Positions 9,285 through 19,594 of a DNA stretch of 64,000 nucleotides are shown here, piece by piece. This stretch comes from Streptomyces sp. DG2A-72. Its GTDB lineage: Bacteria > Actinomycetota > Actinomycetes > Streptomycetales > Streptomycetaceae. How positions within the stretch are numbered: position 1 is the first letter of the stretch; each line of letters starts with the position of its first letter. The stretch is taken from assembly GCF_030499575.1 (NCBI RefSeq), contig NZ_JASTLC010000001.1, positions 7,278,001 through 7,342,000 of the forward strand, written 5' to 3'. The position numbers were made by a program, and so were the translations under genes. The notes beneath the pieces were generated by a model. The model made no database searches. It had not been told where the DNA came from and saw only the letters and a list, made by a program, of their open reading frames with translations.

Positions 9285-10166
9285 GTGCAGCCATCATTTG
9301 GGGGGCGACCCTCAAGTCCCCGCAGCGTGCTGCTCGCTGAGGTAGCTCAGGCCACCCAGCGGCTGGCCGACGCCGGCGTGCCCTCGCCGCGCAACGACGC
9401 GGAGGAGCTCGCCGCGTTCGTGCACGGCGTGAAGCGGGGCGAGCTGCACACCGTCAAGGACGCCGACTTCGACGCCCGGTACTGGGAGGTCATCGCCCGC
9501 CGTGAGCAGCGCGAGCCGCTCCAGCACATCACCGGGCGGGCCTACTTCCGCTATCTCGAACTCCAAGTCGGGCCCGGGGTGTTCGTCCCGCGCCCCGAGA
9601 CCGAGTCGGTCGTCGGCTGGGCCATAGACGCCGTACGCGCCATGGACGTCGTGGAGCCACTCATCGTGGACCTGTGCACCGGCTCCGGCGCCATCGCGCT
9701 CGCCCTCGCCCAGGAGGTCCCGCGCTCCCGTGTGCACGCCGTGGAGCTGTCCGAGGACGCCCTTCAGTGGACCCGCAAGAACGTGGCGGGGTCCAGGGTC
9801 GACCTGCGCCAGGGCGACGCCCTCACCGCCTTCCCGGACCTCGACGGCCAGGTCGACCTGGTGATCTCCAACCCGCCGTACATCCCGCTGACGGAATGGG
9901 AGTACGTCAATCCCGAGGCGAGGGACTACGATCCCGAACTCGCCCTGTTCTCCGGCGAGGACGGCCTCGACCTCATCCGCGGCCTGGAACGGACTGCACA
10001 CCGGCTCCTGCGCCCCGGCGGGGTCGTCGTCATCGAGCACGCCGACACCCAGGGCGGCCAGGTGCCGTGGATCTTCACCGAGGAGCGGGGCTGGGCCGAC
10101 GCGGCCGACCACCCCGACCTGAACAACCGCCCACGGTTCGCGACGGCCCGCAAGGCGCTGCCGTGA
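9285..10166 (+). CDS. prmC: Release factor glutamine-N5 methyltransferase (HemK/PrmC)
   Basis: SAM-dependent enzyme that methylates the glutamine of the GGQ motif of release factors. The 293-residue protein has an N-terminal helical domain (about 1-95) and a Rossmann methyltransferase domain with the SAM loop VDLCTGSGAIALALA and the catalytic NPPY at 196-199. The GTG at 9285 follows GGAGG at the proper distance; an internal GTG at 9327 gives a protein closer to the usual length but lacks a clear ribosome-binding site. Directly downstream of prfA, its substrate gene, and 52 bases before the TsaC-like gene, so it is part of a translation-quality operon. Confidence 0.95.
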   Translation: MQPSFGGRPSSPRSVLLAEVAQATQRLADAGVPSPRNDAEELAAFVHGVKRGELHTVKDADFDARYWEVIARREQREPLQHITGRAYFRYLELQVGPGVFVPRPETESVVGWAIDAVRAMDVVEPLIVDLCTGSGAIALALAQEVPRSRVHAVELSEDALQWTRKNVAGSRVDLRQGDALTAFPDLDGQVDLVISNPPYIPLTEWEYVNPEARDYDPELALFSGEDGLDLIRGLERTAHRLLRPGGVVVIEHADTQGGQVPWIFTEERGWADAADHPDLNNRPRFATARKALP

Positions 10167-10218
10167 CCGGCCCGCAGACTGTTGTCCCGAAGTACGTGTA
10201 CGAGGAGGCCCGCTAGAT

Positions 10219-10866
10219 ATGGCACGGCGATACGACACCAATGACGCGACCGACCGCACCACCGGTCTGCGTGAGGCCGCGTCCGCCGTCCGCCGTGGCG
10301 AACTCGTGGTCCTCCCCACCGACACGGTGTACGGCATCGGTGCCGACGCGTTCTCCTCGGAAGCCGTCACCGACCTGCTCGAGGCCAAGGGGCGGGGCCG
10401 CAATATGCCCACCCCGGTCCTCATCGGCTCCCCGAACACCTTGCACGGCCTGGTCACGGACTTCTCCGAGATGGCCTGGGAACTGGTCGACGCCTTCTGG
10501 CCGGGCGCGCTGACGCTGGTCGCCAAGCACCAGCCGTCGCTCCAGTGGGACTTGGGGGACACCCGGGGCACGGTCGCCGTGCGCATGCCGCTGCACCCGG
10601 TCGCCATCGAACTGCTCACCGAGGTCGGCCCCATGGCCGTGTCGTCGGCGAACCTCACCGGCCACCCGGCGCCGGAGGACTGTGACGCCGCGCAGGGCAT
10701 GCTGGGCGACTCGGTGTCCGTCTACCTCGACGGCGGGCCCACGCCCGGCAACGTGCCCTCCTCCATCGTCGACGTCACCCGCGAGGTGCCGCTGCTGCTG
10801 CGTGCGGGCGCCCTCTCGGCGGAGGAGCTGCGCAAGGTCGTACCCGACCTCGAGGTGGCCAATTGA
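10219..10866 (+). CDS. L-threonylcarbamoyladenylate synthase (Sua5/YrdC/TsaC family)
   Basis: Makes threonylcarbamoyl-AMP from threonine, bicarbonate and ATP for the t6A37 modification of ANN-decoding tRNAs. The 215-residue protein is one YrdC domain: RGELVVLPTDTVYGIGADAF at the nucleotide/threonine pocket, the basic KGRGRNMPTPVLI loop, VAVRMPLHP and VSSANLTGHPAP. It lacks the extra Sua5 C-terminal domain, so it is TsaC-like in length. The stop codon overlaps the TTG start of the following phosphatase-like gene, indicating translational coupling. A GAGGAGG lies 11 bases before the ATG. Confidence 0.93.
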   Translation: MARRYDTNDATDRTTGLREAASAVRRGELVVLPTDTVYGIGADAFSSEAVTDLLEAKGRGRNMPTPVLIGSPNTLHGLVTDFSEMAWELVDAFWPGALTLVAKHQPSLQWDLGDTRGTVAVRMPLHPVAIELLTEVGPMAVSSANLTGHPAPEDCDAAQGMLGDSVSVYLDGGPTPGNVPSSIVDVTREVPLLLRAGALSAEELRKVVPDLEVAN

Positions 10867-11531
10867 CAGCCCCTGACGCGGGGCGTGGCATATGGAACGG
10901 GGAAGAGACGGGGACCTTCGGGCTTCCACTGGACAGCTTCCGCATCCTCCACGTCAGCACCGGCAACGTGTGCCGCTCGCCGATCACCGAGCGGCTGACC
11001 CGTCATGCCCTGGCGGACCGGCTCGGCGACCCGCTGTGGGGCGGGCTGATCGTGGAGAGCGCGGGCACCTGGGGCCATGAGGGTGCGCCCATGGAGGCCA
11101 ACGCGGAGACCGTGCTGGCCGACTTCGGCGCGGACGCCTCCGGGTTCGTCGGGCGGGAACTGCTGGACGACCACGTGATCCGCGCCGACCTGGTGCTGAC
11201 CGCCACCCGCGACCACCGGGCGCAGGTCATCTCCATGGGGCACTCCGCCGGCCTGCGCACCTTCACCCTCAAGGAGTTCACCCGCCTGGTGAAGGCGATC
11301 GACCCGGCGACGCTGCCTCCGCTGGAGGACGGAATGGTCGCCCGGGCGCGTGCGCTTGTCCGCGCCGCAGCAGCTCTACGCGGGTGGCTCCTGGCCCCCA
11401 CGGCGCAGGCGGACGAGGTGTACGACCCCTACGGCGCCCCGCTGACGTTCTTCCGCTCCGTCGGCGACGAAATAAACCAGGCGCTGGACCCGGTCGTCAC
11501 CGCACTCACAGGCGTACCCGCCAGGACGTGA
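10863..11531 (+). CDS. Low-molecular-weight protein-tyrosine-phosphatase-like protein with Ser in place of the nucleophilic Cys
   Basis: The fold signature is clear. After about 27 extra N-terminal residues comes RILHVSTGNVCRSPITERL, the position of the LMW-PTP P-loop, and later DPYGAPLTFF carries the DP general-acid motif. In active family members the P-loop reads V-C-x-G-N-x-C-R-S-P; here the first Cys is Ser (codon AGC at the place of TGC), while the second Cys, the Arg and the Asp are kept. Cys-to-Ser at this position abolishes catalysis in studied enzymes but leaves substrate binding, so this may be a pseudophosphatase or a sensor. TTG start, overlapping the upstream stop, with GAGGTGG in front. 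At 222 residues it is longer than the usual 150-165. Confidence 0.85.
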   Translation: MTAPDAGRGIWNGEETGTFGLPLDSFRILHVSTGNVCRSPITERLTRHALADRLGDPLWGGLIVESAGTWGHEGAPMEANAETVLADFGADASGFVGRELLDDHVIRADLVLTATRDHRAQVISMGHSAGLRTFTLKEFTRLVKAIDPATLPPLEDGMVARARALVRAAAALRGWLLAPTAQADEVYDPYGAPLTFFRSVGDEINQALDPVVTALTGVPART

Positions 11532-11601
11532 CAACCGAGCGCCCCTGAGGTCCCGGGCCTACATTGGTGCTACGTCAGTGTCGACGCTCCGGGAGCCCAC
11601 C

Positions 11602-12840
11602 ATGACGGTCACCCATACCCTCGATGCCGATGTGCTGCGCCGCCAGGATCCCGAACTGGCGGGGATTCTGCTCGGGGAGCTGGAACGGCAGTCGACGACG
11701 TTGCAGTTGATCGCCGCCGAGAACTTCACGTCACCGGCGGTGCTGGCGGCGCTCGGGTCGCCGCTCGCCAACAAGTACGCGGAGGGCTATCCCGGGGCCC
11801 GGCACCACGGCGGCTGCGAGATCGTCGACGTCGCCGAGCGCATCGCCGTCGACCGGGCCAAGGCGCTGTTCGGGGCGGAGCACGCCAATGTGCAGTCCCA
11901 CTCCGGATCATCGGCCGTCCTCGCCGCGTACGCCGCCCTGCTGCGGCCCGGCGACACCGTCCTCGCCCTGGGCCTGCCGCACGGCGGCCACCTCACCCAC
12001 GGCTCGCCCGCGAACTTCTCCGGCCGCTGGTTCGACTTCGTCGGCTACGGCGTGGACGCGGAGACCGGGCTCATCGACCACGACCAGGTGCGCACCCTCG
12101 CCCGTACCCATCGGCCCAAGGCGATCGTGTGCGGGTCCATCGCCTACCCGCGGCACATCGACTACGCCCTGTTCCGTGAGGTCGCCGACGAGGTGGGCGC
12201 CTATCTGATCGCCGACGCCGCGCACCCGATCGGGCTGGTCGCCGGGGGAGCGGCGCCCAGTCCGGTGCCGTACGCCGATGTCGTCTGTGCCACCACGCAC
12301 AAGGTGCTGCGGGGTCCGCGCGGCGGCATGATCCTGTGCGGCCACGAACTGGCCGAGCGGGTCGACCGGGCCGTGTTCCCCTTCACCCAGGGCGGCGCCC
12401 AGATGCACACCGTCGCCGCCAAGGCGGTCGCCTTCGGGGAGGCCGCCACTCCCGCCTTCACCGTGTACGCCCATCAGGTCGTCGCCAATGCGAGGGTCCT
12501 CGCGGCGGGACTGGCCGACGAGGGGTTCGTCGTCACCACGGGCGGGACGGACACGCATCTCATCACCGCCGACCCGGCGCCCCTCGGCGTCGACGGACGG
12601 ACCGCCCGGGGCCGGCTCGCCGCCGCCGGGATGGTCATGGACTGCTGTGCGCTGCCGCACGGCGACGCCCGCGGACTGCGGCTGGGCACGGCGGCGGTGA
12701 CCACTCAAGGCATGGGGGAGGAGGAGATGGGATCCATCGCCGCCCTGCTCGCGGGGGTGCTGCGCGGCACGGTCGACAGTCAGCGGGCTCGTGAAGAAGT
12801 GCGGGAGCTGGCCGGTAGATTTCCGCCGTATCCCGGCTGA
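11602..12840 (+). CDS. glyA: Serine hydroxymethyltransferase
   Basis: PLP enzyme interconverting serine and glycine with tetrahydrofolate, supplying one-carbon units. 412 residues from the ATG at 11602, which has GGGAG at 11591-11595; an upstream in-frame GTG at 11578 lacks such a site. Family motifs: QLIAAENFTSPAVL, NKYAEGYPGARHHGG, the PLP lysine Lys234 in TTHKVLRGPRGG, and the GGTDTHLI region. The sequence is somewhat diverged from the standard 'GSxxTNKYAEGYPGxRYYGG' form, so it may be a secondary copy in this genome; that needs a genome search. It is monocistronic between the phosphatase-like gene and the transferase gene. Confidence 0.93.
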   Translation: MTVTHTLDADVLRRQDPELAGILLGELERQSTTLQLIAAENFTSPAVLAALGSPLANKYAEGYPGARHHGGCEIVDVAERIAVDRAKALFGAEHANVQSHSGSSAVLAAYAALLRPGDTVLALGLPHGGHLTHGSPANFSGRWFDFVGYGVDAETGLIDHDQVRTLARTHRPKAIVCGSIAYPRHIDYALFREVADEVGAYLIADAAHPIGLVAGGAAPSPVPYADVVCATTHKVLRGPRGGMILCGHELAERVDRAVFPFTQGGAQMHTVAAKAVAFGEAATPAFTVYAHQVVANARVLAAGLADEGFVVTTGGTDTHLITADPAPLGVDGRTARGRLAAAGMVMDCCALPHGDARGLRLGTAAVTTQGMGEEEMGSIAALLAGVLRGTVDSQRAREEVRELAGRFPPYPG

Positions 12841-12980
12841 GCGGGGGTAGGCGCAACCGAGTGCACAGCCACGCGTGCAACCATCGTCGCTACCCGGTAG
12901 TCCCCACACATATGCGTTCCGTATGAGACCGTCGCTAGGGTGTGGGGCTGAGATGGCCAGCGAGACCTGTGGGGAAGCCT

Positions 12981-14345
12981 GTGCGTGAATACCTGCTGAC
13001 GCTCTGCATCACGGCCGCGGTGACGTACCTGCTGACAGGGCCGGTACGGAAGTTCGCGATCGTGGCCGGAGCGATGCCGCAGATCCGGGCACGTGACGTG
13101 CACCGGGAACCCACTCCGCGGCTCGGCGGGATCGCGATGTTCTTCGGCCTGTGCGCGGGCCTGCTGGTCGCCGACCACCTCACCAACCTGAACGAGGTCT
13201 TCGCCGAGTCCAACGAACCGCGCGCCCTGCTCTCCGGCGCGGCCCTGATCTGGCTGATCGGCGTCCTGGACGACAAGTTCGAGATCGACGCCCTGATCAA
13301 GCTGGGCGGCCAGATGATCGCCGCCGGCGTCATGGTCATGCAGGGTCTGACGATCCTGTGGCTGCCGATCCCGGGCGTCGGAAACGTCGCGCTGACCCAG
13401 TGGCAGGGCACCCTGCTGACGGTCGCGCTGGTCGTCATCACCATCAACGCGGTGAACTTCGTCGACGGCCTCGACGGCCTCGCGGCGGGCATGGTGGGCA
13501 TCGCGTCGACCGCGTTCTTCCTCTACGCCTACCGGGTCTGGGTGTCGTACGGCATCGAGGCCGCCGCCCCGGCCACGCTGTTCGCGGCGATCCTGATGGG
13601 CATGTGCCTGGGCTTCCTGCCGCACAACATGCACCCCGCGCGGATCTTCATGGGCGACTCCGGCTCGATGCTCATCGGGCTGGTGCTGGCGGCGGGCGCG
13701 ATCTCCATCACGGGACAGGTCGACCCGGACGCGCTGAAGCTGTTCGCGGGCTCCGAGAAGGCGGCCGTGCATCAGACGGTGCCGGTCTACATCCCGCTGC
13801 TGCTGCCGCTGACGATCATCGCGATCCCGGCGGCCGACCTGGTGCTCGCGATCGTGCGCCGCACCTGGCGCGGTCAGTCGCCGTTCGCCGCCGACCGTGG
13901 CCACCTGCACCACCGCCTCCTGGAGATCGGCCACTCGCACAGCCGCGCGGTGCTGATCATGTACTTCTGGTCGGCGCTGATCGCGTTCGGCGCGCTCGCC
14001 TACTCGGTGAACTCGGCGTCGATGTGGATCGTGCTCGGCATCGTCTTCCTGAGCTTCATCGGCCTGGTCCTGCTCTTGCTGCCCCGCTTCACCCCGCGCG
14101 CCCCGCGCTGGGCGGAGGCCTTCGTGCCGCCGCGCTATCGCCGCAAGGCCGTTGTGGAGCCGGAACCGGAGGCGGCGGAGGACCGGGGGGAGGCGGACGA
14201 GGACGAGGCGTCCGTCCCGGTCGTCGAGGAGCCCCGCACCCCGGTCGCCGCGGGCGTCTCCCGGGTCAACGGAGTCAACGGCTCGACCGCTCTCGGCGCC
14301 CGTCCGCGCTTCCTGGATCGGCGCAAGGCCGGAACGTCGCGCTGA
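12981..14345 (+). CDS. Undecaprenyl-phosphate sugar-1-phosphate transferase (WecA/MraY family)
   Basis: Polytopic membrane enzyme that moves a sugar-1-phosphate (usually GlcNAc-1-P) from a UDP-sugar to undecaprenyl phosphate, starting a cell-wall glycopolymer. 454 residues with about ten membrane helices. Catalytic motifs are in order: GVLDDKFEIDALIKLGGQ (the DD motif), NAVNFVDGLDGLAAG, RIFMGDSGSMLIGL and the loop motif DRGHLHHRLLEIGHSHSRA. A 60-residue Glu/Pro/Val-rich cytoplasmic tail follows the last helix. I use the GTG at 12981 with GGGGAAG before it; an in-frame GTG at 12942 would add 13 unconserved-looking residues. It is just upstream of the atp operon, but the 300-base gap suggests separate transcription. 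Confidence 0.9.
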   Translation: MREYLLTLCITAAVTYLLTGPVRKFAIVAGAMPQIRARDVHREPTPRLGGIAMFFGLCAGLLVADHLTNLNEVFAESNEPRALLSGAALIWLIGVLDDKFEIDALIKLGGQMIAAGVMVMQGLTILWLPIPGVGNVALTQWQGTLLTVALVVITINAVNFVDGLDGLAAGMVGIASTAFFLYAYRVWVSYGIEAAAPATLFAAILMGMCLGFLPHNMHPARIFMGDSGSMLIGLVLAAGAISITGQVDPDALKLFAGSEKAAVHQTVPVYIPLLLPLTIIAIPAADLVLAIVRRTWRGQSPFAADRGHLHHRLLEIGHSHSRAVLIMYFWSALIAFGALAYSVNSASMWIVLGIVFLSFIGLVLLLLPRFTPRAPRWAEAFVPPRYRRKAVVEPEPEAAEDRGEADEDEASVPVVEEPRTPVAAGVSRVNGVNGSTALGARPRFLDRRKAGTSR

Positions 14346-14645
14346 CGCTCAAGGTAAGAATCTGACTAGAGCATTGCCAACTCGTGGGGGAACGAAGATC
14401 CCCAATACCAGACAAACGGATGCTGTTTCTGCACAAACGCGCAGTGTCACTCTCACGTGTGACACCCAGCACAGCCACTAGGTAAAGACCTCATCAAATA
14501 GTTTGTGATACGGTTCACGAGAACCCCGGGACACAGTCGAAGGGCCGCAGTGCGACGGCCCATTGGCGTGAGGACCACTCCCCACCCGGGGCTACGCTCG
14601 TCCATGACGACACCCCTGCCCCCCTGCGAAAGCGGAGTTGCCGCC
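14346..14645 (+). promoter_or_regulatory. Promoter/leader region of the atp operon
   Basis: This 300-base gene-free region precedes atpI. It is noticeably A/T-richer than its surroundings between 14345 and 14530 and holds the GTGTCAC...GTGACAC palindrome described separately, followed by A/T-rich TTTGTGATACGG near 14500. I see no gene in it and cannot fix the transcription start. Confidence 0.5.
14444..14465. promoter_or_regulatory. Inverted repeat, candidate operator upstream of atpI
   Basis: GTGTCAC (14444-14450) and GTGACAC (14459-14465) form a perfect 7-bp inverted repeat with an 8-base spacer, and no T-run follows, so an operator is likelier than a terminator. The regulator is unknown. 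Confidence 0.4.
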
Positions 14646-15092
14646 ATGCCGTCCAATGACGTCCGGATCCTGCTCCAGGCCGCTGTGCCCACAGCTGCCG
14701 TCGGCGCGATTGCCGCCGTCGTCAGCGGTGTGGTCGCCGGTGGCGAAGGGGCGGTCGGGGCCGTCGTCGCGACGCTGGTGGTGATCCTCTTCATGGGGAT
14801 CGGTCTCTACGTTCTGCAGCGCACTGCCAAATCGCTTCCGCACCTTTTCCAGGCGATGGGTCTGATGCTGTACGCGGCACAGATTCTTCTGCTGTTCATC
14901 TTCCTCGCCGCGTTCAAGAACACCACCCTGTTCAACCCCCGGGCCTTCGCCCTCACGCTCGTCGCCGGCACCCTCGCCTGGATCGCCGCGCAGACGCGTG
15001 CCCACATGAAAGCCAAGATTCTCTACGTCGAACCGGACTCGTCCGCCCCCAAGAACGGCGACAAGCCCGAGAAGACGGGGCACTCGTCGTGA
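14646..15092 (+). CDS. atpI: ATP synthase protein I
   Basis: Small membrane protein at the head of F-ATPase operons, implicated in assembly of the c-ring. 148 residues with four hydrophobic helices (starting at about residues 6, 33, 69 and 93) and a short charged C-terminal tail (PKNGDKPEKTGHSS). I chose the ATG at 14646, preceded by GGAG at 14634-14637; longer versions from 14505 or 14604 have no ribosome-binding site. A 225-base gap before atpB could carry an additional operon promoter. Confidence 0.9.
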   Translation: MPSNDVRILLQAAVPTAAVGAIAAVVSGVVAGGEGAVGAVVATLVVILFMGIGLYVLQRTAKSLPHLFQAMGLMLYAAQILLLFIFLAAFKNTTLFNPRAFALTLVAGTLAWIAAQTRAHMKAKILYVEPDSSAPKNGDKPEKTGHSS

Positions 15093-15317
15093 GAGGTAGG
15101 GCCGGGATAAAGGCGTATGAGAGACCCTGCTATCGTCCGGTGCCAACTGCGGCATCGCGGGCGCGGGCATCTGAGCTGACGCCTGCTCACACGCAGGGCG
15201 AGATGCCCCACAGCCGCCCCCACATCCGTAACACCAGTCCCGTGCCGAACCGCGGCTGCGCGCCGCGCCGACACAACGAGGTTGCCGTACCTATGCGCCA
15301 CGATGAAGGAGCCCGCG

Positions 15318-16148
15318 GTGAGTGCTGACCCGACGCAGGCCCTCGCCTTCGACACGAACTGCCACCTCTTCGACGGATGTGGCTTCGACACTGTCGCTCC
15401 GGGCCTGCACTCGTTCCTGTTCGAGCCGCTCATGGGCGACGCGGACGGCAACGCCTTCTACTTCAACAAGCCGATGCTGCTCGCCCTGCTGGGTTCGATC
15501 ATCGTGGTGGGCTTCTTCTGGGCCGCGTTCGCCAGGCCGAAGGTCGTGCCCGGCAAGCTCCAGATGATCGCCGAAGCCGGCTACGACTTCGTACGCCGCG
15601 GCATCGTCTACGAGACGATCGGCAAGAAGGAGGGCGAGAAGTACGTTCCGCTCGCGGTCTCCCTCTTCTTCTTCATCTGGATGATGAACCTCTGGTCGAT
15701 CGTCCCGGTCGCCGCCTTCCCGGTGACGTCGATCATCGCCTACCCGCTGGTCCTGGCGCTGATCGTCTACATCCTGTGGGTCTCGCTGACCTTCAAGCGG
15801 CACGGCTTCGTCGGAGCCTTCAAGAACTTCTCCGGCTACGACAAGTCGCTGGGCGCGGTGCTCCCGCTGTCCATGACCATCGAGCTCGCCTCGAACCTGC
15901 TGGTCCGTCCGTTCACGCACGCGGTGCGACTCTTCGCGAACATGTTCGCCGGCCACACCCTGCTGCTGCTCTTCACGATCGCCAGCTGGTACATGCTCAA
16001 CGGCATCGGTATCGCCTACTCAGGTGTCTCGTTCGTGATGGTCATCGTGATGACCGCCTTCGAGCTCTTCATCCAGGCGGTTCAGGCGTACGTCTTCGTC
16101 CTCCTGACCTGCACCTTCATCCAGGGCGCGCTCGCCGAGCACCACTGA
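15318..16148 (+). CDS. atpB: ATP synthase F0 subunit a
   Basis: Membrane subunit that forms the proton half-channels next to the c-ring. 276 residues with five to six helices. The essential arginine is Arg204 in VRLFANMFAGH, and the helix before it (MTIELASNLLVRPFTHAVR) is the conserved channel helix. The GTG at 15318 follows AAGGAG at 15305-15310; upstream in-frame ATGs lie before that site. It leads the structural atp genes atpEFHAGDC. Confidence 0.96.
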   Translation: MSADPTQALAFDTNCHLFDGCGFDTVAPGLHSFLFEPLMGDADGNAFYFNKPMLLALLGSIIVVGFFWAAFARPKVVPGKLQMIAEAGYDFVRRGIVYETIGKKEGEKYVPLAVSLFFFIWMMNLWSIVPVAAFPVTSIIAYPLVLALIVYILWVSLTFKRHGFVGAFKNFSGYDKSLGAVLPLSMTIELASNLLVRPFTHAVRLFANMFAGHTLLLLFTIASWYMLNGIGIAYSGVSFVMVIVMTAFELFIQAVQAYVFVLLTCTFIQGALAEHH

Positions 16149-16205
16149 GCACCGCCCCGCAACGCCCCCATAGCCGTCCGGTGGCCAACCCCCACCGGTC
16201 CGTAA

Positions 16206-16445
<240 letters not shown>

Positions 16446-16487
16446 GACGAGCCCTGACGACCGACCCTTTCGACGAAAGGCACTGAT

Positions 16488-17045
16488 GTGACGACCACAT
16501 CCGCCCTGGTCTTCCTGGCGGCTGAGGGTGAGAAGGAAAACCCTCTCATTCCGCCGTGGCCGGAAGTTGTCATCGGCCTGATCGCCTTCGTCATCGTCTT
16601 CGGCTTCCTCGCCAAGAAGCTCCTCCCGACCATCAACAAGGTTCTGGAAGAGCGTCGCGAGGCCATCGAGGGCGGTATCGAAAAGGCCGAGGCCGCGCAG
16701 ACCGAGGCCCAGAGCGTCCTTGAGCAGTACAAGGCCCAGCTCGCCGAGGCCCGGCACGAGGCCGCGCGACTGCGCCAGGAGGCGCAGGAGCAGGGCGCCA
16801 CGCTCATCGCCGAGATGCGCGCGGAGGGCCAGCGGCAGCGTGAGGAGATCATCGCCGCCGGTCACGCCCAGATCGAGGCCGACCGCAAGGCCGCCTCGTC
16901 GGCGCTGCGCCAGGACGTCGGCAAGATCGCCACCGACCTGGCAGGCAAGCTCGTCGGCGAGTCCCTCGAGGACCACGCCCGGCAGAGCCGTGTGATCGAC
17001 CGCTTCCTCGACGAGCTCGACGAGAAGGCCGAGGCCACCCGATGA
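16488..17045 (+). CDS. atpF: ATP synthase F0 subunit b
   Basis: Peripheral stalk subunit: one N-terminal membrane helix (about residues 24-45, PEVVIGLIAFVIVFGFLA), then a long coiled coil rich in Ala, Glu, Arg and Gln that reaches to the F1 head. 185 residues, normal for the family. GTG start after GAAAGG. Its stop overlaps the atpH start in ATGA, so the two stalk proteins are translationally coupled. Confidence 0.97.
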   Translation: MTTTSALVFLAAEGEKENPLIPPWPEVVIGLIAFVIVFGFLAKKLLPTINKVLEERREAIEGGIEKAEAAQTEAQSVLEQYKAQLAEARHEAARLRQEAQEQGATLIAEMRAEGQRQREEIIAAGHAQIEADRKAASSALRQDVGKIATDLAGKLVGESLEDHARQSRVIDRFLDELDEKAEATR

Positions 17046-17857
17046 ACGGAGCGAGCCGCGAGGCCCTGGCAGCCGCACGCGAGCGTCTCGACGCGCTGAC
17101 GGACAACACGTCCGTGGACGCCGGCTCGCTCGCCGACGAGCTGGCCTCCCTCACCGCGCTGCTGCACCGCGAGGTGTCGCTGCGTCGGGTCCTGACCGAC
17201 CCGGCGCAGTCCGGCGAGGCCAAGGCCGACCTGGCCCAGCGCCTCATCGGCGGCCAAGTCGGCGGCGAGGCCGCCGACCTGCTGTCCGGCATGGTGCGCT
17301 CCCGCTGGTCGCAGTCGCGCAACCTGGTGGACGCGCTGGAGGAGCTGGCGAACATCGCCGACTTCACCGCCGCGCAGAAGGCGGGCACGCTCGACGACGT
17401 CGAGGACGAGCTGTTCCGGTTCGGCCGGATCAGCTCCTCCAGCACCGAGCTGCGCGCCGCGCTCACCAACCGGTCCGCGACGACCTCCGCCAAGAGCGAG
17501 CTGCTGCGCAGCCTGCTCGGTGGCCGGTCCGCCGCGACCACCGAGCGTCTGGTGACGCGCCTTGTGACCGTGCCGCGGGGACGTAGCCTGGAAGCGGGAC
17601 TTGAGTCCCTGTCCAAGCTCGCCGCCGAGCGCCGCGACCGGATGGTGGCCGTGGTCACCTCGGCGGTACCGCTGAGCGACGGGCAGAAGCAGCGCCTGGG
17701 CGCCGCCCTGGCGAAGCTCTACGGCCGTCCGATGCACCTCAACCTGGACGTGGACCCCGAGGTCCTCGGCGGGATCCGGGTGCAGGTCGGTGACGAGGTC
17801 ATCAACGGCTCGATGGCGGACCGCATCGAGGACGCCGGCCGCCGACTGGCGAGCTAA
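17042..17857 (+). CDS. atpH: ATP synthase F1 subunit delta
   Basis: Links the b stalk to the top of the alpha/beta hexamer. 271 residues, longer than the roughly 180-residue E. coli delta because of the actinobacterial N-terminal extension (about residues 1-85). The C-terminal part carries the recognisable VVTSAVPLSDGQKQRLGAAL and LDVDPEVLGGIRVQVGDEVI segments. Starts inside the atpF stop. The following 123-base gap to atpA contains several hairpins. Confidence 0.96.
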   Translation: MNGASREALAAARERLDALTDNTSVDAGSLADELASLTALLHREVSLRRVLTDPAQSGEAKADLAQRLIGGQVGGEAADLLSGMVRSRWSQSRNLVDALEELANIADFTAAQKAGTLDDVEDELFRFGRISSSSTELRAALTNRSATTSAKSELLRSLLGGRSAATTERLVTRLVTVPRGRSLEAGLESLSKLAAERRDRMVAVVTSAVPLSDGQKQRLGAALAKLYGRPMHLNLDVDPEVLGGIRVQVGDEVINGSMADRIEDAGRRLAS

Positions 17858-17888
17858 CAGCAACTTCATAAGCAGTACGTGTACCTAC

Positions 17889-17934
17889 GGCCCGGTTGGG
17901 CCGTGCAGAGGATTCCTGGGGGTCGCCCCCAGAC
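17889..17934 (+). promoter_or_regulatory. Hairpins in the atpH-atpA gap
   Basis: ACGGCCC (17889-17895) pairs with GGGCCGT (17900-17906), and CTGGGGG (17918-17924) pairs with CCCCCAG (17928-17934). AAGTTGAAACTT follows near 17940. No T-run is present, so read-through to atpA is expected; they may mark mRNA processing or stability control. Confidence 0.5.
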
Positions 17935-17980
17935 CCCCAAGTTGAAACTTCGGGCCCAACAAGGAGAGCAGGGAACCCAG

Positions 17981-19573
<1,593 letters not shown>

Positions 19574-19594
19574 CGTAAGGAAGGGACCTGACTC

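Noticed and set aside
17879..17980. 34-codon N-terminal extension of atpA
   Set aside because: It would translate the intergenic hairpins; the ATG at 17981 with AAGGAG matches the family N-terminus.
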